From: Entomortierella parvispora
Lineage: Eukaryota > Mortierellomycota > Mortierellomycetes > Mortierellales > Mortierellaceae
Length of the DNA: 64,000 bases
Direction: 5' to 3'
Assembly: GCA_963573315.1 (NCBI GenBank)
Contig: OY752145.1
Location: forward strand, 2,636,042 to 2,700,041
Shown here: positions 9,953-20,900 of the stretch, piece by piece
How the letters are laid out: every line of letters starts with the position of its first letter
Position numbering within the stretch: position 1 is the stretch's first letter
The notes under the pieces: model-generated
Database searches by the model: none
The model's input: the letters and a program-made list of their open reading frames with translations, nothing else
What the model was told of the DNA's origin: nothing
Translations under genes and position numbers: made by a program

Positions 9953-10542
9953 ATGACTCGTATGTACCAACCCTCCCCAAACCCACACCGCCAACCTTCC
10001 TTGCAAACTCCCTCTTCATACGACAATAACAGGCGACCATATGGAGCTGTGTGATAGTTCCTGCTGCGGATGCTCACCACACCAACCCGCTGACGTTCTT
10101 TTCTGTTCTCTATTCAAAAATGCCTCGTCTCGTCCTTGTTGAACCTCTTTTTTCTCGGGATCGAAATAAATACCTCAGGTGGCAACCAGCGCGACATGGA
10201 CCGTGCCAAGGCACAGAAGAAGCTCGCGCAGCAAAACAAGGGCGAGAAGACGGATGGTGTCTCTCACAACAAGCGTGCTGAAAAGTAAGCAATACCGTCC
10301 CTTCAAGATCGCAACTGGCCCTTGTTCTTGTGGAGTGGAAAAAGAAAAAGAAAAAAAAGAAAAAAAAAGAGGGTTTTGCTGTTGGACACTAGCCCTCTTT
10401 TGGACCATTGGCGTGGTGCTGATCGGCAATTATTTTCTTTTTTTGTCCGGATAGTGACGCTGAGATCATGCGCGCCAAGCAGGCTGCCAAGGAGGCTGCC
10501 AAAGCCGCTGGCGCTACCTCCGCCCCGCCTCCAAAAAAATAG
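9953..10542 (+). CDS. SERF/4F5-family small basic protein
   Basis: Three exons: 9953-9959, 10179-10284 and 10455-10542, giving 66 aa. Exon 1 is only seven nucleotides (ATG ACT C), and splicing with phase-1 completion gives MTRGNQRDMDRAKAQKK, the hallmark N-terminus of the 4F5/SERF family. The rest is lysine- and alanine-rich and helical, ending APPPKK. SERF proteins are small disordered regulators that bind nucleic acids and modify amyloid formation; the molecular role here is inferred from family only. If intron 2 were retained, translation would stop at once (AAG TAA). A polyadenylation-like AATAAA lies at 10,652. It is tail-to-tail with the peroxiredoxin gene, 215 bp apart. Confidence 0.92.
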
Positions 10543-10757
10543 CCGCCTGTGTTTCTTTTCGCTCAACACGCCCTACAGAGCCTTTCATTTTCGGTCCTTT
10601 TCTCTCGTTCGCTGGCTGTCTATTTTGTATTTGTACTTTTCTAGACACCGGAATAAATCCCATCTTTGAAACCCTACTAACAGTGTTCTTGGCCAATTCT
10701 CTTTGTGAGTGGTGAGTGTTTATTGCTAGGGCGTGGATATGACGAGGATACTGTGCC

Positions 10758-11932
10758 TTACAACTCCTTCAACAGGTTTTCAGCCAAGGAGACTGAGAGG
10801 CCAGTGTTGTTGGGCTATTTCGAAAAATGAAGAACGGTTGCCAATGACAAATGGTTATTGATCAGTGATCAGGGATCTTGGGTGCAGAATTATACATCAA
10901 GCCTCATCGTCCGAGTTTGAAAGATGTTGCTTACCTCGACAAAGGCCTTGGTGATCTTGCCGTTCTTCAGTAGGATGTACGAAAAAAATGAAAACAGGGT
11001 TAGCTTTTACCACCGCCTTGCAGTTTCCTCGTTGAATGAGGCCAATTGAGCCAGAAACATACCTCCAAGACCAAAGCAAAGCGCTTGGAGCGGATTCCGC
11101 CAAGGGCAGCTACAAGAAGCAATTGAGGAAAAAAATAAATATGAACGTGTACAGCGATTAGTTCAGGAGGTATTCTGCTATCCTATATGCTCCGTAGCAA
11201 AAGGGTTTCGTACCAGAGGCATCAAAGTCGAGACCGAGTTCCTTGACAAAAGTGCCCTGGGGATCGGCCAACATGGTGATCTTGTCGCCGACCTTAAGAT
11301 CCTTGCCCCAGGCATCCATGACGAACGCGTCGTTAACAGATACGCATCCAATCTTCTCTACGCCCTTTCCTTTGAGCTCCTCAAAGTGCTTGAGGTAACC
11401 GGGGACGTGACTCTAGGTTGGAGAAGAGATCAAAAAGAAAGAAAAAAATAATAATAAAAATTATTGGTAAAGGAGTTCTCTTCCGGACGGTCATCCTGCT
11501 TGTTCCCATACCTTTGAGCATCCTAGAATCCCACACAATGATCAAGGAGAGGAAGGCAAGTGTTAGGACGCGCTTCATTTCTGTGTACCATAGTGTCGAT
11601 CACTCGTTCAGATATGCTCATTTCCAAAATAAAGTATTACCAGGGGTGAAGGCGCCAGGAACGCCAATGAGGACAGCCTTCTTGGCGGATCCAAAGAACT
11701 CTGCAGGGTTGACGGTGTCAGCAGGACTGGCGCGGTGGAGGACCGCAGTCGAGTTGAAGGACTTGGAGACCAAGGACTGGGACTAATATTCGTAAGGGAG
11801 CGTTTTTGTTGGGTCGTGATTTAGTATCGACTGTGGTGGGACGAGGAGTAGCTTTCATATATGTAGACAACGTGGTATAACGAGAGAGGAGGATATTTCA
11901 CGTACAAACAAGACACGAGTGGCTCTGATCAT
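10758..11932 (-). CDS. Peroxiredoxin (Ahp1/PRDX5 type), probably mitochondrial
   Basis: Thiol peroxidase that reduces hydrogen peroxide and organic hydroperoxides. Seven exons on the minus strand: 11932-11906, 11782-11641, 11522-11512, 11412-11214, 11109-11063, 10964-10935 and 10814-10758, all in phase, 170 aa (yeast Ahp1 is 176). Active-site motif PGAFTPGCSKSHVPGY has the peroxidatic Cys at 58; a further Cys is at 83 in IGCVSVND, the usual 'SVND' position. The end VEPNNTGLSVSLAENLLKEL is typical. The first residues, MIRATRVLFSQSLVSKSF, are basic and lack acidic residues, like a mitochondrial presequence. Exon 3 is an 11-nt microexon that encodes the active-site Cys; skipping it breaks the frame. 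Intron 2 has a clear CTAAC branch point. Head-to-head with the transporter gene. Confidence 0.93.
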
Positions 11933-12593
11933 GATGGAGAGAAGGGAGAAGGGATTGAGGAATGGTAAGAATGAAGGGCGGATGTGGATGGGGGAAGGTT
12001 CGAATGTTCTCGCGCGAGGAACGTGGGACTTTTGATCTGGGAAGAGACCCTTAACTGATCGGAGAAGAGACTAAAGTGAACCCTGAGGAGAGAGGAGAGG
12101 AGGGGCTGGCAGGGCTGCTGGTGGATTTGCAGATCGATCTGGCGGCTCTCTCGTAGGGATGGATCCATGGGGTCTGTTCTGTCTGTGTCTGGCCTGGTTG
12201 CTGCCATGGGACAGTCAATCGTGGAGGGAGCGTGAGCCAGCTGCAGGGTCAACAAGAGGTGTCCCCCTGTTGGCTGCAGAGGGAAAGAAGGAAGGGTTCC
12301 TCCATCCCCCCACTGCGCTGGCCTCGTTTTTTTTCCTACATTTTTTTTTCAGTCTCCTCTCCTCGTTCCGTCCGTTCGTTCTCTCCCTCTCTCTCCCCTC
12401 CTGCTCATTATTGTCTTCTCTCCACACTCCATCTGTCATCTTCCATCTTGTCCATCCATCCCTCAGAACTGCCGCTTGCAGCCCCCACACCTGCAGTCCA
12501 CAACCACTCCCCTTCGCCTCCCCCCACGCCACACTGTCCTGATCTCCCTAATCCTGCGCTCCTTCCCCCGACAAGACGGGATAGAAGATTGAA
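11933..12593. promoter_or_regulatory. Divergent promoter, peroxiredoxin / transporter
   Basis: 661 bp between two start codons facing away from each other. The right half is strongly pyrimidine-rich on the plus strand (long CT and T runs at 12,320-12,450), typical of a fungal leader. I see no gene in it. Confidence 0.55.
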
Positions 12594-14789
12594 ATGTCCT
12601 CCTCCCAGCAACCACAAGCATCATCAGCCCAGCCAGGCGCCCCGTCCTCCGCCTCTGGTGCTATTGCTGCTTCAGCTGTTCAGGACAGCAACATCCATAT
12701 TGGCCTCAGTCCCATGCTGCAGCATCGGCCCCATACACCGCTACGCTCATCCTTCCAGCTCTCATCGGATCATCCCTCGGATCCCGTCTCATCCTCTGCC
12801 TCCTCATCCTCCACGTCGCTCCTCAATACCTCCTCAAACGTTGGACCAACGCTAAGCACAGGAGCGACCTCTATCGGCATGGGAAACTCTGGAGCTCCTC
12901 TCTCGTCATTATCATCCAGCAGCTCTTCAGGAAGTGGGCTCGGCAGTGGAAGCGTCGCCTTTGAATCTCTCTCGACCGCTGCTACACCGTCGCTTCTCAA
13001 GTCCTTCTCAAAGAAGAGCCGGAGGAGTTTTATGGACAATGAGAAATACGCTGGATCGCTGCCCACAATACATCATCAGAACGGTCGAGCAAGACGTAAG
13101 TTTAGCCAGGAAGGGAAAACAAGGCTCTCGACAGACGCTTGTTGTTTGTGTTTGCTTACAAAACAGAGTGCCAAAACGGCAGCAGGAGCGGACGGATCCC
13201 CTGCCTGGGGGCAGTTGTTGGCAAAATATATCCGTGCGTGTGCGTGAGAGCGAAAGTGCCATGTCCTCCCCCATCCACCTCTCTGTGTCTCTCTCTCTCT
13301 CTCCTTGCAGCGGAGGAGGGGCTGTCGTCTGCCCAACTCGTCGTTCATTTTAGTGCGTGTGCGTGCGTGGGATCGTTCGCGAAGGGGGGCGCCTTATGTC
13401 GTCAAAGATGGATGCACGATCGCCAGTTCATGGAGACAGACCAAAAGGGACAGGTTTGCAGAACAGCCAGCAGCCCCCCATGAGGAGTAGCAGACAAACA
13501 GGCAAACAGACAATGGAAAGCAGTTCGGGATCAATGACTGGGGCTGGTCATGGACAAACGGCGGGGATAGAGAAAAGTGTGTCGATGAAAAGGGGAGATC
13601 GGGCTGACTCTAACTATTTTTCCCTCTTCTCTTTTGAATGCCACAAACAGATGAAGGAGCAACTTTTCTGGGCGTGTCCTTGAAGCATCTGTCCTTGCTG
13701 GTGCTTCTCCTTCAGAACAGTGTCTTGGTGCTGATGATGCGTTACTCGCGCGTGTCTGTGGATCCGGATCAGCCCATGTACTTGGCCTCAACAGCCGTCT
13801 TTCTAGCCGAGATCATCAAACTCTTTACTTGTTTCTGGATTCTCGTCTACAGGAATGGATCCATTGCCCGTGCCCTCTATATAATCCGGACAGAGATCAT
13901 TCAGCAGCCTCAGGAAATTCTCAAGATGTTGGTACCCTCGAGTCTCTATGCTCTTCAGAACAACCTGCTCTACATCGCACTTTCCAACCTTGAAGCAGCA
14001 ACCTTCCAGGTCACATATCAGCTCAAGATCCTATCGACCGCCATCTTTTCCGTCGTAATGCTGAACAAGCGGTTAACTCGACAAAAATGGCTGTCGTTGT
14101 GTCTATTGATGCTGGGCGTCACATTGGTGCAACTGCAGAACGTGGGAACACCCAAGAGTCCTTTATCATTGGATTCAGGAGAAGATGGCGACGAAATGGA
14201 TTATATGGATGCTGCCGTAAGCGAGCGTGTAGCAGAGGCCGAGACACAGATGAATGGCGGTGCAGAGGACAGTGATAGTGGATCGTCGTTGCAGAACCCG
14301 ATCATTGGACTGCTGGCAGTTCTTACATCGTGCGTCTCTTCAGGATTTGCGGGCTGCTATTTCGAAAAAATTCTCAAGGGAACCGAAGCAGACATGTGGG
14401 TCCGGAATCTGCAACTGGGTATTTCGGGATCTCTCTTCAGTTTTTTGGCCATGTTTTATGACCGTCATGCCATCTACGAGAACGGTATGTTCCAGGGCTA
14501 CTCTTGGGTAACCTGGTTTGTGATCACGAACCAGGCTCTTGGAGGTCTATTGGTGGCCGTCGTGGTCAAGTACGCCGACAACATCCTCAAGGGCTTTGCT
14601 ACGTCACTGTCCATCATCATCTCTGGCATGATCTCGGTCTACTTTTTCGACTTTGAGCCATCAATCCAATTCCAGCTCGGAACCCTGGTGGTCATCTTGT
14701 CCACGTTCCTTTATGGTCGGCCGGATGCACCAGTCCCAGGATTTATCCGGCGGGAGAAGAAGTATGTACCATTCGATTTTGATGTTTGA
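12594..14789 (+). CDS. Golgi nucleotide-sugar transporter (UDP-Gal/UDP-GlcNAc, SLC35A)
   Basis: Exchanges UDP-sugars for UMP across the Golgi membrane to supply glycosylation. The transporter domain is one open frame from 13,651 to 14,789. Family signatures: LKHLSLLVLLLQNSVLVLMMRYSR, then NNLLYIALSNLEAATFQVTYQLKI, CYFEKILKGTEADMWVRN-QLG and the C-terminal [23 protein letters not shown]; roughly ten membrane helices. Exon 1 (12,594-13,095) adds a 167-codon Ser-rich cytosolic extension, unusually long for the family. Between them a 123-nt exon at 13,454-13,576 fits both phases, giving 587 aa; without it the frame is kept and the product is 546 aa. A loop of about 45 acidic residues follows GTPKSPLSLDSGEDGDE. 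UDP-galactose and UDP-GlcNAc carriers cannot be told apart by eye. Polyadenylation-like AATAAA at 15,016. Confidence 0.93.
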
Positions 14790-15320
14790 TCGGCCACGCG
14801 GTCTTTCCGGCCAGGGGGGCTAACCGACATCTATGCTTTACGATTAGGAGACAAAGCATGCCGCCACCGCTGAAATACGCATCCTAAAAGCCTCGCCCTT
14901 GTTCATGATACTCCTTTTTTGTTACTTTGTCCTCCTTTTCTTTGTTGCCGTTATAGACGGGCACCTTGTACAGTTTCTCTCTCTTCTTCTCTCCTTCCAC
15001 CCTCGTGCTCAACGTAATAAACACCACACTGTCCTCCTTTTTTCGTAGTGGCTTTTGATAGCTACATCAATTGCGCCACCTCGATTCAATCTGTCTTTTG
15101 GCCTTGGATCCTGTCATCTCCATCAGATATCATTCTTTTCTGTTTTTGCCACTCCACAGAAATTTCAAAGTTGCATATCACAAAGCCAGTCCTGCTGCTG
15201 CGCCCTTTTTCAGGATTTTCTTTTGCTCTGCACGGCGTAGAAGCCTCTACTGACTTTTTCAGACGAATTTTTCAAACGAACGATCGACTCCGATCGAAAT
15301 CAATTGACCAAAATTGCGCC
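14790..15320. other. 3'UTR of transporter and spacer
   Basis: T-rich downstream sequence of the transporter with a polyadenylation-like signal at 15,016, then 300 bp without recognisable features up to the second U6 promoter. Confidence 0.5.
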
Positions 15321-15364
15321 TGGTACCGTATTTGCAGAGTGCACAGAAAAAGCCCATATATATA
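15321..15364 (+). promoter_or_regulatory. U6 copy 2 promoter: upstream element and TATA box
   Basis: TGGTACCGTA (15,321-15,330), TGCACA (15,340-15,345) and TATATATA (15,357-15,364), at -67, -48 and -31 from the U6 start. The same blocks with identical spacing to the TATA box lie upstream of the inverted U6 copy at 5,550, while the sequence in between differs. This conservation argues for a real Pol III promoter element. Confidence 0.75.
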
Positions 15365-15387
15365 GAGCGGAGGTTCTATGAACTATT

Positions 15388-15511
15388 GTAGACTCTTCGG
15401 AGCTACATACTTTAAAAATGGAACGATACAGAGAAGATTAGCATGGCCCCTGCACAAGGATGACACGTATATCTATGAGTGGAATGCCCTTCGGGGCAAA
15501 TTATTTTTTTT
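15388..15511 (+). ncRNA. U6: U6 spliceosomal snRNA, copy 2
   Basis: Full-length second U6 gene with intact ACAGAGA box, AGC triad and internal stem-loop, the same UUCG-capped 5' stem-loop and the same extra 3' hairpin UGCCC-UUCG-GGGCA followed by a run of eight Ts. It differs from the copy at 5,426-5,550 only at the bulged base of the 5' stem (A instead of U) and in T-run length. Identity continues for the first few bases after the T run (CGCTC) and then stops. Both copies therefore appear functional. Confidence 0.97.
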
Positions 15512-15904
15512 CGCTCTTGATAACAACTCCATTTTGGTCCCGTCGAGGAGAGGAGAGGAAAGGAAAGCAGTGGTGTCACAAGAGACACAGAAACGGAGAT
15601 CGAGGAAGCAATGTGGTCATCGCATCGCGTGCTGGTCTTCTTGGTCAATTGATTCTGGGAGAGAGAGGATAGGGACAAGGACGGCAGGACCATCAAACAA
15701 TCCAGGAACAAAGAAATAGCAGGAGTAATTGGCACTGAGAAGGGAAAGAAGAAGCAACGATTCGTAGAGACAGGACACTACCGTTCATGAAAAGTGCAGA
15801 TTCGTGTCTACACTGGCAACATAAAGCTAAGGTTGACTGCTGTATGTTCTAGAAACCCTGGATTGTCGTGGACGCAACAAGAAAGAGCAATCCTGCTGCC
15901 TTAA
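15512..15904. other. Intergenic, no gene recognised
   Basis: Purine-rich just after the U6 terminator (GGAGAGGAGAGGAAAGG), then sequence with short open frames only. Confidence 0.45.
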
Positions 15905-16180
15905 CCCCTTGGATGCCCACCCTCGAAAACGACAAAAAAATTTCCCACTTCCTCACAATTGCAATTGGACTCCTCTTCGTTTTCTGAACCTGTATCAAAT
16001 GAGCACCATTGGCCTCCACTTTCAACCTTCCCCGTTTCACCCATTTCATATCACTCCTCGTCCCCCGCGAACGAGAGGGGTCTTCATAAAAATGTTAGAT
16101 GTCTCAATTGTGTCAGACCAGTGCCCCTAGACGATCATTGGGACAAGTGTAAGGGTTTCCCCCTTGGCAGAAATGAGTAG
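15905..16180 (+). pseudogene. Orphan open frame with a C-x2-C-x9-H-x3-C zinc-finger-like motif
   Basis: A 91-codon open frame with no ATG ends at TAG 16,178-16,180. Its C-terminus contains VRCLNCVRPVPLDDHWDKCK, i.e. Cys-x2-Cys-x9-His-x3-Cys, a spacing compatible with a small zinc-binding finger, after a Ser/Pro-rich stretch. An in-frame stop at 15,902 closes the left side and no convincing acceptor is visible. It could be the last exon of a gene, a pseudogene fragment, or chance. No function is assigned. Confidence 0.28.
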
Positions 16181-17021
16181 ACTTATCATCCTCGTTAGAT
16201 CTTGATTTTGTACTGCCTTATCCTGGACTCGGCGCAAAATTGACAATCAACTGTTATTTAAGTGATACCTATGTTACGAGGTGACTTTCATTCCAACGGC
16301 AGTTCGCGCAAGTTGCCCACAGCGGGGGCGTTCACACAAGCGGCGGTGTCCCAAAAGCACAGTGGCCGAGTTCAGATTGTCCTCCTCCTTCGGTGATGAA
16401 AAGGTAGTGGTGGTGATAACATGGGCATGGCTACGCCCGCAGAGGCTGACGCGAGTAGGGAGATGGAAGGGGGAGGCAACTGTGCAAGGGTAACAATAGG
16501 AGTGGGCTCCAGAAATAGGAGCAAATTCTATAATACTGTACGCACTTTGACACCTTTACCCACGTGTCCAGTCAGTCGACTTTTGGCGAAGTCATCCAGT
16601 TACCCCTGTTTCTCTGCCTGCGAGGAATTGGCGCGATTAAAACCCTCCTGTTATTTAAAATGCCTTCGCAAAGAAAATCGCGGGGACCACACGGTTCTCT
16701 TCCAGTGAGGTGTTTTTTACTTTGCCTTTGCCATAAGTTGTGCATTGACTTTGCCAAAAATTATGATGCCGAACGTGATATCATCCAGGTAGCCGTTGCG
16801 AAAGAGCTCCATATTTGGTACTAGTTCTTTTCTCCGGAAACGCATGGATTACAGTTTCCTTGGCACAGTCGCTTCAGTTGTGTGTAACAAACAAGTCCTG
16901 GAGGCAAAACGACAGAGTTGACAAACTTGATTTAAATTAAGAAAAAACCCCAGATAGAAAGCTAGGATTATAGTCAAAAAGAATTCATCTTCTCGGTTTC
17001 CTTACAAAAGATGGTCGTCGA
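16181..17021. other. Intergenic, no gene recognised
   Basis: Short open frames on both strands, none with recognisable motifs. AT content rises toward 16,900-17,000. Confidence 0.45.
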
Positions 17022-17598
17022 CTACTGATCATTCGCTGTAGGTGTTGCGCTTGGGCCAGCAACGGAATTCATGTGCAACAGATCTTTGGAGAAGGAAGGT
17101 GCACGACCATTAGGCGGTGGCGGCAATGGTAATCTCGGGGATTTTTTTTGTGATGGCGGTGTATATCGATAGGCGAAGTCAAATTGCCAGAAGGAACTGC
17201 ACGCGCGTGAGGGACCCTCAATCTTACTGTATTTGGGCAATTGATGAGTTCTAACCTCTCTAGTCAAGACCTTTCCTTTTGTTCTTTGTGCTTTGCCTCC
17301 ACTATCCTCGGTAGAAACGTCGCTCTTTGCTGAACAGGCTACCATGGCATACACATTTAGGAGGGAGGCGAAGCCAAAACCAAAATGTGTTATTCTCCTT
17401 TCAAAGGCCTTTTGGGTGGAATGTTGACAAAGGCAAGGGGCTTCAGAGAGAGAGAGAGGGGTAAAACTTCTGGAGGTATGCAGGAGTACTCAAATTTTGC
17501 GGTCGTGGGCGAGCAATAGAATCATGCTCCGAGTCATCAGTAAAAACAACTATCTTGAGAAAACGATCCCATGGCAAATGACGCGTTAGCCTTGGATC
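17022..17598 (-). pseudogene. Open frame interrupted at a CT microsatellite, unknown product
   Basis: On the minus strand a frame is open from about 17,488 down to a stop at 17,022 (about 155 codons, first ATG at 17,345) and has protein-like composition, including a basic proline-rich end (PSQKKSPRLPLPPPPNGRAP). Directly upstream, in a different phase, another protein-like frame runs from 17,598 to the (AG)7 tract at 17,445-17,458. The two differ by one base in phase, so a gain of one dinucleotide would join them. This suggests either a gene broken by slippage or a coincidence. No domain or start codon is found for the upstream part. Confidence 0.3.
17445..17458. repeat. (AG)7 microsatellite
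   Basis: Seven AG dinucleotides on the plus strand, lying at the phase break of the minus-strand open frame. Confidence 0.9.
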
Positions 17599-17906
17599 TT
17601 AAACCCATGTCCCTGTGGCGTTCAAGATGATGTGTGACTTCATACGGCGTTTAACCATACCAGTTTGTGATCTTCACGATTGGGAATGTAGTGGCTGGCA
17701 CCTTTATCGCGAGGAGGAGTTCTTCGCCGAACTTTATGGCAAAGCAAATGGCAAAGCAAATGGCGAAACCAGCGATCCACATTGTATGAAACCAGCTTCG
17801 CCTTGCTTTGAGTATTCATTCAGGCGGTAACAATCCACGAAGTGTCTCTCTCATCTCCATTCCATTCTTTTTGGCTGCCGTACACCGTCAGATCGTTCAA
17901 CTCATT
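17599..17906. other. Spacer and leader of the F-box-like gene
   Basis: Contains a short direct repeat of TGGCAAAGCAAA near 17,736-17,765 and the leader of the next gene. An in-frame TGA near 17,785 shows that the following gene does not start further upstream. Confidence 0.45.
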
Positions 17907-20900
17907 ATGGTAAGCACGCTTTTGGAATCGCTGAATTTGTCCAAGATGATGGTGCGACTAACACAGATCAAATTCCAGACCCTTCGACTTCCCAAGACCC
18001 AGTCCTTGCTGACAACTCAGTCTTTTTCAGATACATTGTCGTTTTCTGTTCCTGAAGTCCCTACAGGTGACCTGTTTCCGTCGCCAGTGCAGCGTCTGCA
18101 ATCTGCGAATCGGTCCGTGCCCCAGTATATCTTAGCAAAAAGAGAAAGGAACCGAGTGACGTCGCCTTTTTTGCGATGCCCTGCAGAGGTATCCTACCAG
18201 ATTCACCTCTACTTGGATGGGGTCGATCTGATGCACACCTCTCACACGTGCCATGCCTTCTTGAGCTTCTATTCCCCCAAGGAGTGGTATGGGAGATACG
18301 TGAGCCGATCACCTTCTTGGTCCTTCGGGAGCCTCCTGGACGATAGGTCTGATCAAGGATGCCTGCCGCTGTACAAAAAATCCTTTACATCAGAAGCATT
18401 CTTGCGGAGACGCCTTGGTTCTCCGTCTCCAATTGCTCTATCGTCGTCCTCGCTGCAGCCATTGTTGTTGTCCAGCACCCCGCCATCAATGGCTTCCAAC
18501 GTGACGGGATCAACTGTTGAGCCCATGGAGATCAGCGACCTAGCCCCTAAAGATGTCGAACCCATGGACATCTGCAGCGCCCACAAGCTTCAAGTGTCGA
18601 ACGACGTCCAAGCCCCTCATAGTGTATTCCCAGCTCCTGAAGAAGAAGTCGAGAAGGTGTACCTCCACGAACACGATCAGACCAACATGAGAGTCCTGTT
18701 GGACGAAGGAAAGTTCTATCCTTCTGACGCAGAGACTGAGTCCGGCCATTGGAATCGAGTCGCATCCCCGATTTACAGCACCGAGCTTAAGTCCAAGACG
18801 ACTCTGGCAGGTTCGTTGGTGGCGAGGCAGGTCGTGATCAACAATGGGAGGGCAACTTCTTCTGTCAACGCTGCGGCAGAGCAGGTCTTCGACTTCAAGG
18901 TTTTGCTTCACTCGATACCTGATCTCTCCCAAACCGTCGCTGTTTTCACGAGTGACCTTTGGACCGCAAAGCAAGTTGATGGAACATCATGGTCCAGCCC
19001 CTTTGCCCCTCGAGATCTGCCCGTTGTTCAGTTGGTGGAGCTGAAGCACTTCCCCATGGTCGAGCCGACTTTGCCTGGATCCAAGAGAGGACGGCCGTCC
19101 CACCCAAAGATGCGAGTCTTGATCACCCTTGCTTTTGGTCAGAATGTGGGCGAACAAGATATGCTCCTGCTTGATGTCTGGCGTATGATCAAGGTGATCG
19201 AGGTCTTCATCCCCTGTATCTCCACGTCCAGTAGGGTACCCAGTTTCTCGTCGTCGCCGCCATCGTCGTCTTCCTGCTCTTCATCTTCCTCGGTTCGGAC
19301 TACGGGAGATGTCGTTATAGGCCGCACAGAGACAATTAAAGTCAGCTCGAATGACGACATGAGGTGTCGTGTTGTCAAAATCTATTCAGCTATTGTCCCC
19401 ATCCAAACTGCCTACGACATACAAAAGAGGCTGATGATGTCGCGGTTCGCCTCGGTCCCCATGTCCAGCCAGGAATGTGGGTCTTCGGTGACCACTGGCC
19501 TTAGGGAAATCGACATGGACGATTCTCTCCCAGGAATGAGCCCTGACGAGAGCAACGATCACAGAGCTGATAGCGCTGGGGTGATGGGCAAATGCCGTCT
19601 CGGAACCGTAAAGGGAAGCATGGTCACGATTGAGTGCATTGCCATTTTTGGCATCCAAAACTCCGATACTTCCTCGGCCATGGTGGCTCGCAAGATCCTG
19701 TTTACGCCCCGGGATAGGACCGTAGGCCTAAAGAGGACGCTAGGCGACGCGAGCTGGGACAAGCGAACGATCAGTCGTGGGGTCAGTTGCATGACTCTCT
19801 TCCCCTGTTACAGTGGATACGAGCGCTTGTTGGTTATGTTCAATCGATATGGTCGCGGAATGATCTGGGACTGGGTCAACGAGCGTCAGGTTGCCCAGTT
19901 GCGAATGAGCAGCGACAGGGGCATGAAAGATGGCAAGATCACGAAACAGACGAGCCAGGCCGAAGACAGTTCTTCGTCTTCACAAGTCACACCCTCGAAC
20001 GGGGACTCTGGCTCTCAGACCGATGAGCAAGCAAGCGCCACTGCTAGCGGGAGTGATGAAGGAGCATCTTCCGTGGCCAATCCCAATCGTTGGCTGTCTT
20101 ATTGGGGAGCTCAAGTCAGTTTTACAGAGACGCCCAATCCATTCGAGATGGATGTCACGAAGAATCGGTCCTTCCGGATCGTGATCTTGGCCGATGGTCG
20201 AAATGACGAATGGGAGAGCACATGGTGGCATGTGGAGAGCTCAATGGGTCCCATGGATCATACCATTGACCAGCGCCTTTTTGTCCCTATTGGTGCCAGG
20301 GCCACCATTTCAAGGAACATCGGTGATGCGCCCGTCGTATACGATATTGAGAAGAGATACGAGGATAAAACCATTGGGTTCGAATTCATATCCAAGAAAC
20401 GCCAGAATCAGCTGTTGAGCAAGGGCCAGATCGCGACTCCGCTGCCGCCAGCTCCGCTGCGATTTAACGCCTATGTGGTGTGGAACCGGTATCGGATAAG
20501 CTTGACGGCCGATCGGGGTCTTGTCATGGTCGATCTGGAAAGGAAGGGTTCCAAGGAGCGCAACGCAAAAGAACAGGACAGCGAGTGGGTCACCTATCTT
20601 GAGAACTCTATGGGAAAAACTCTGGTGGACATTGCCACGGTGAACAACAGTTTAGTTGTGACTTTGAAGGATGGCCATCTAGTTTGGTCCTTCTTTCCGG
20701 TACGAACAATCCCCGCCGAGCCCGAAAAAGTCAAAGAAGCAGCAGAAACCCAAGACACGAAAGTATTCACCAAAATGAACATAAGGAGACCGACCAAGCG
20801 TAGAAAACCCCATATTCCTAGGGGTTCCTTGGCCTTGGATGTGGAGGCATCTGCCGAGGCAAACACAGCCGACAAGAAAACAAAGCCGAGCAAGTCCGAC

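Noticed and set aside
13454-13683. Separate small gene starting at 13,357 or 13,638
   Set aside because: These frames are the cassette exon and the beginning of the transporter domain of the nucleotide-sugar transporter; the 13,357 start is GTG.
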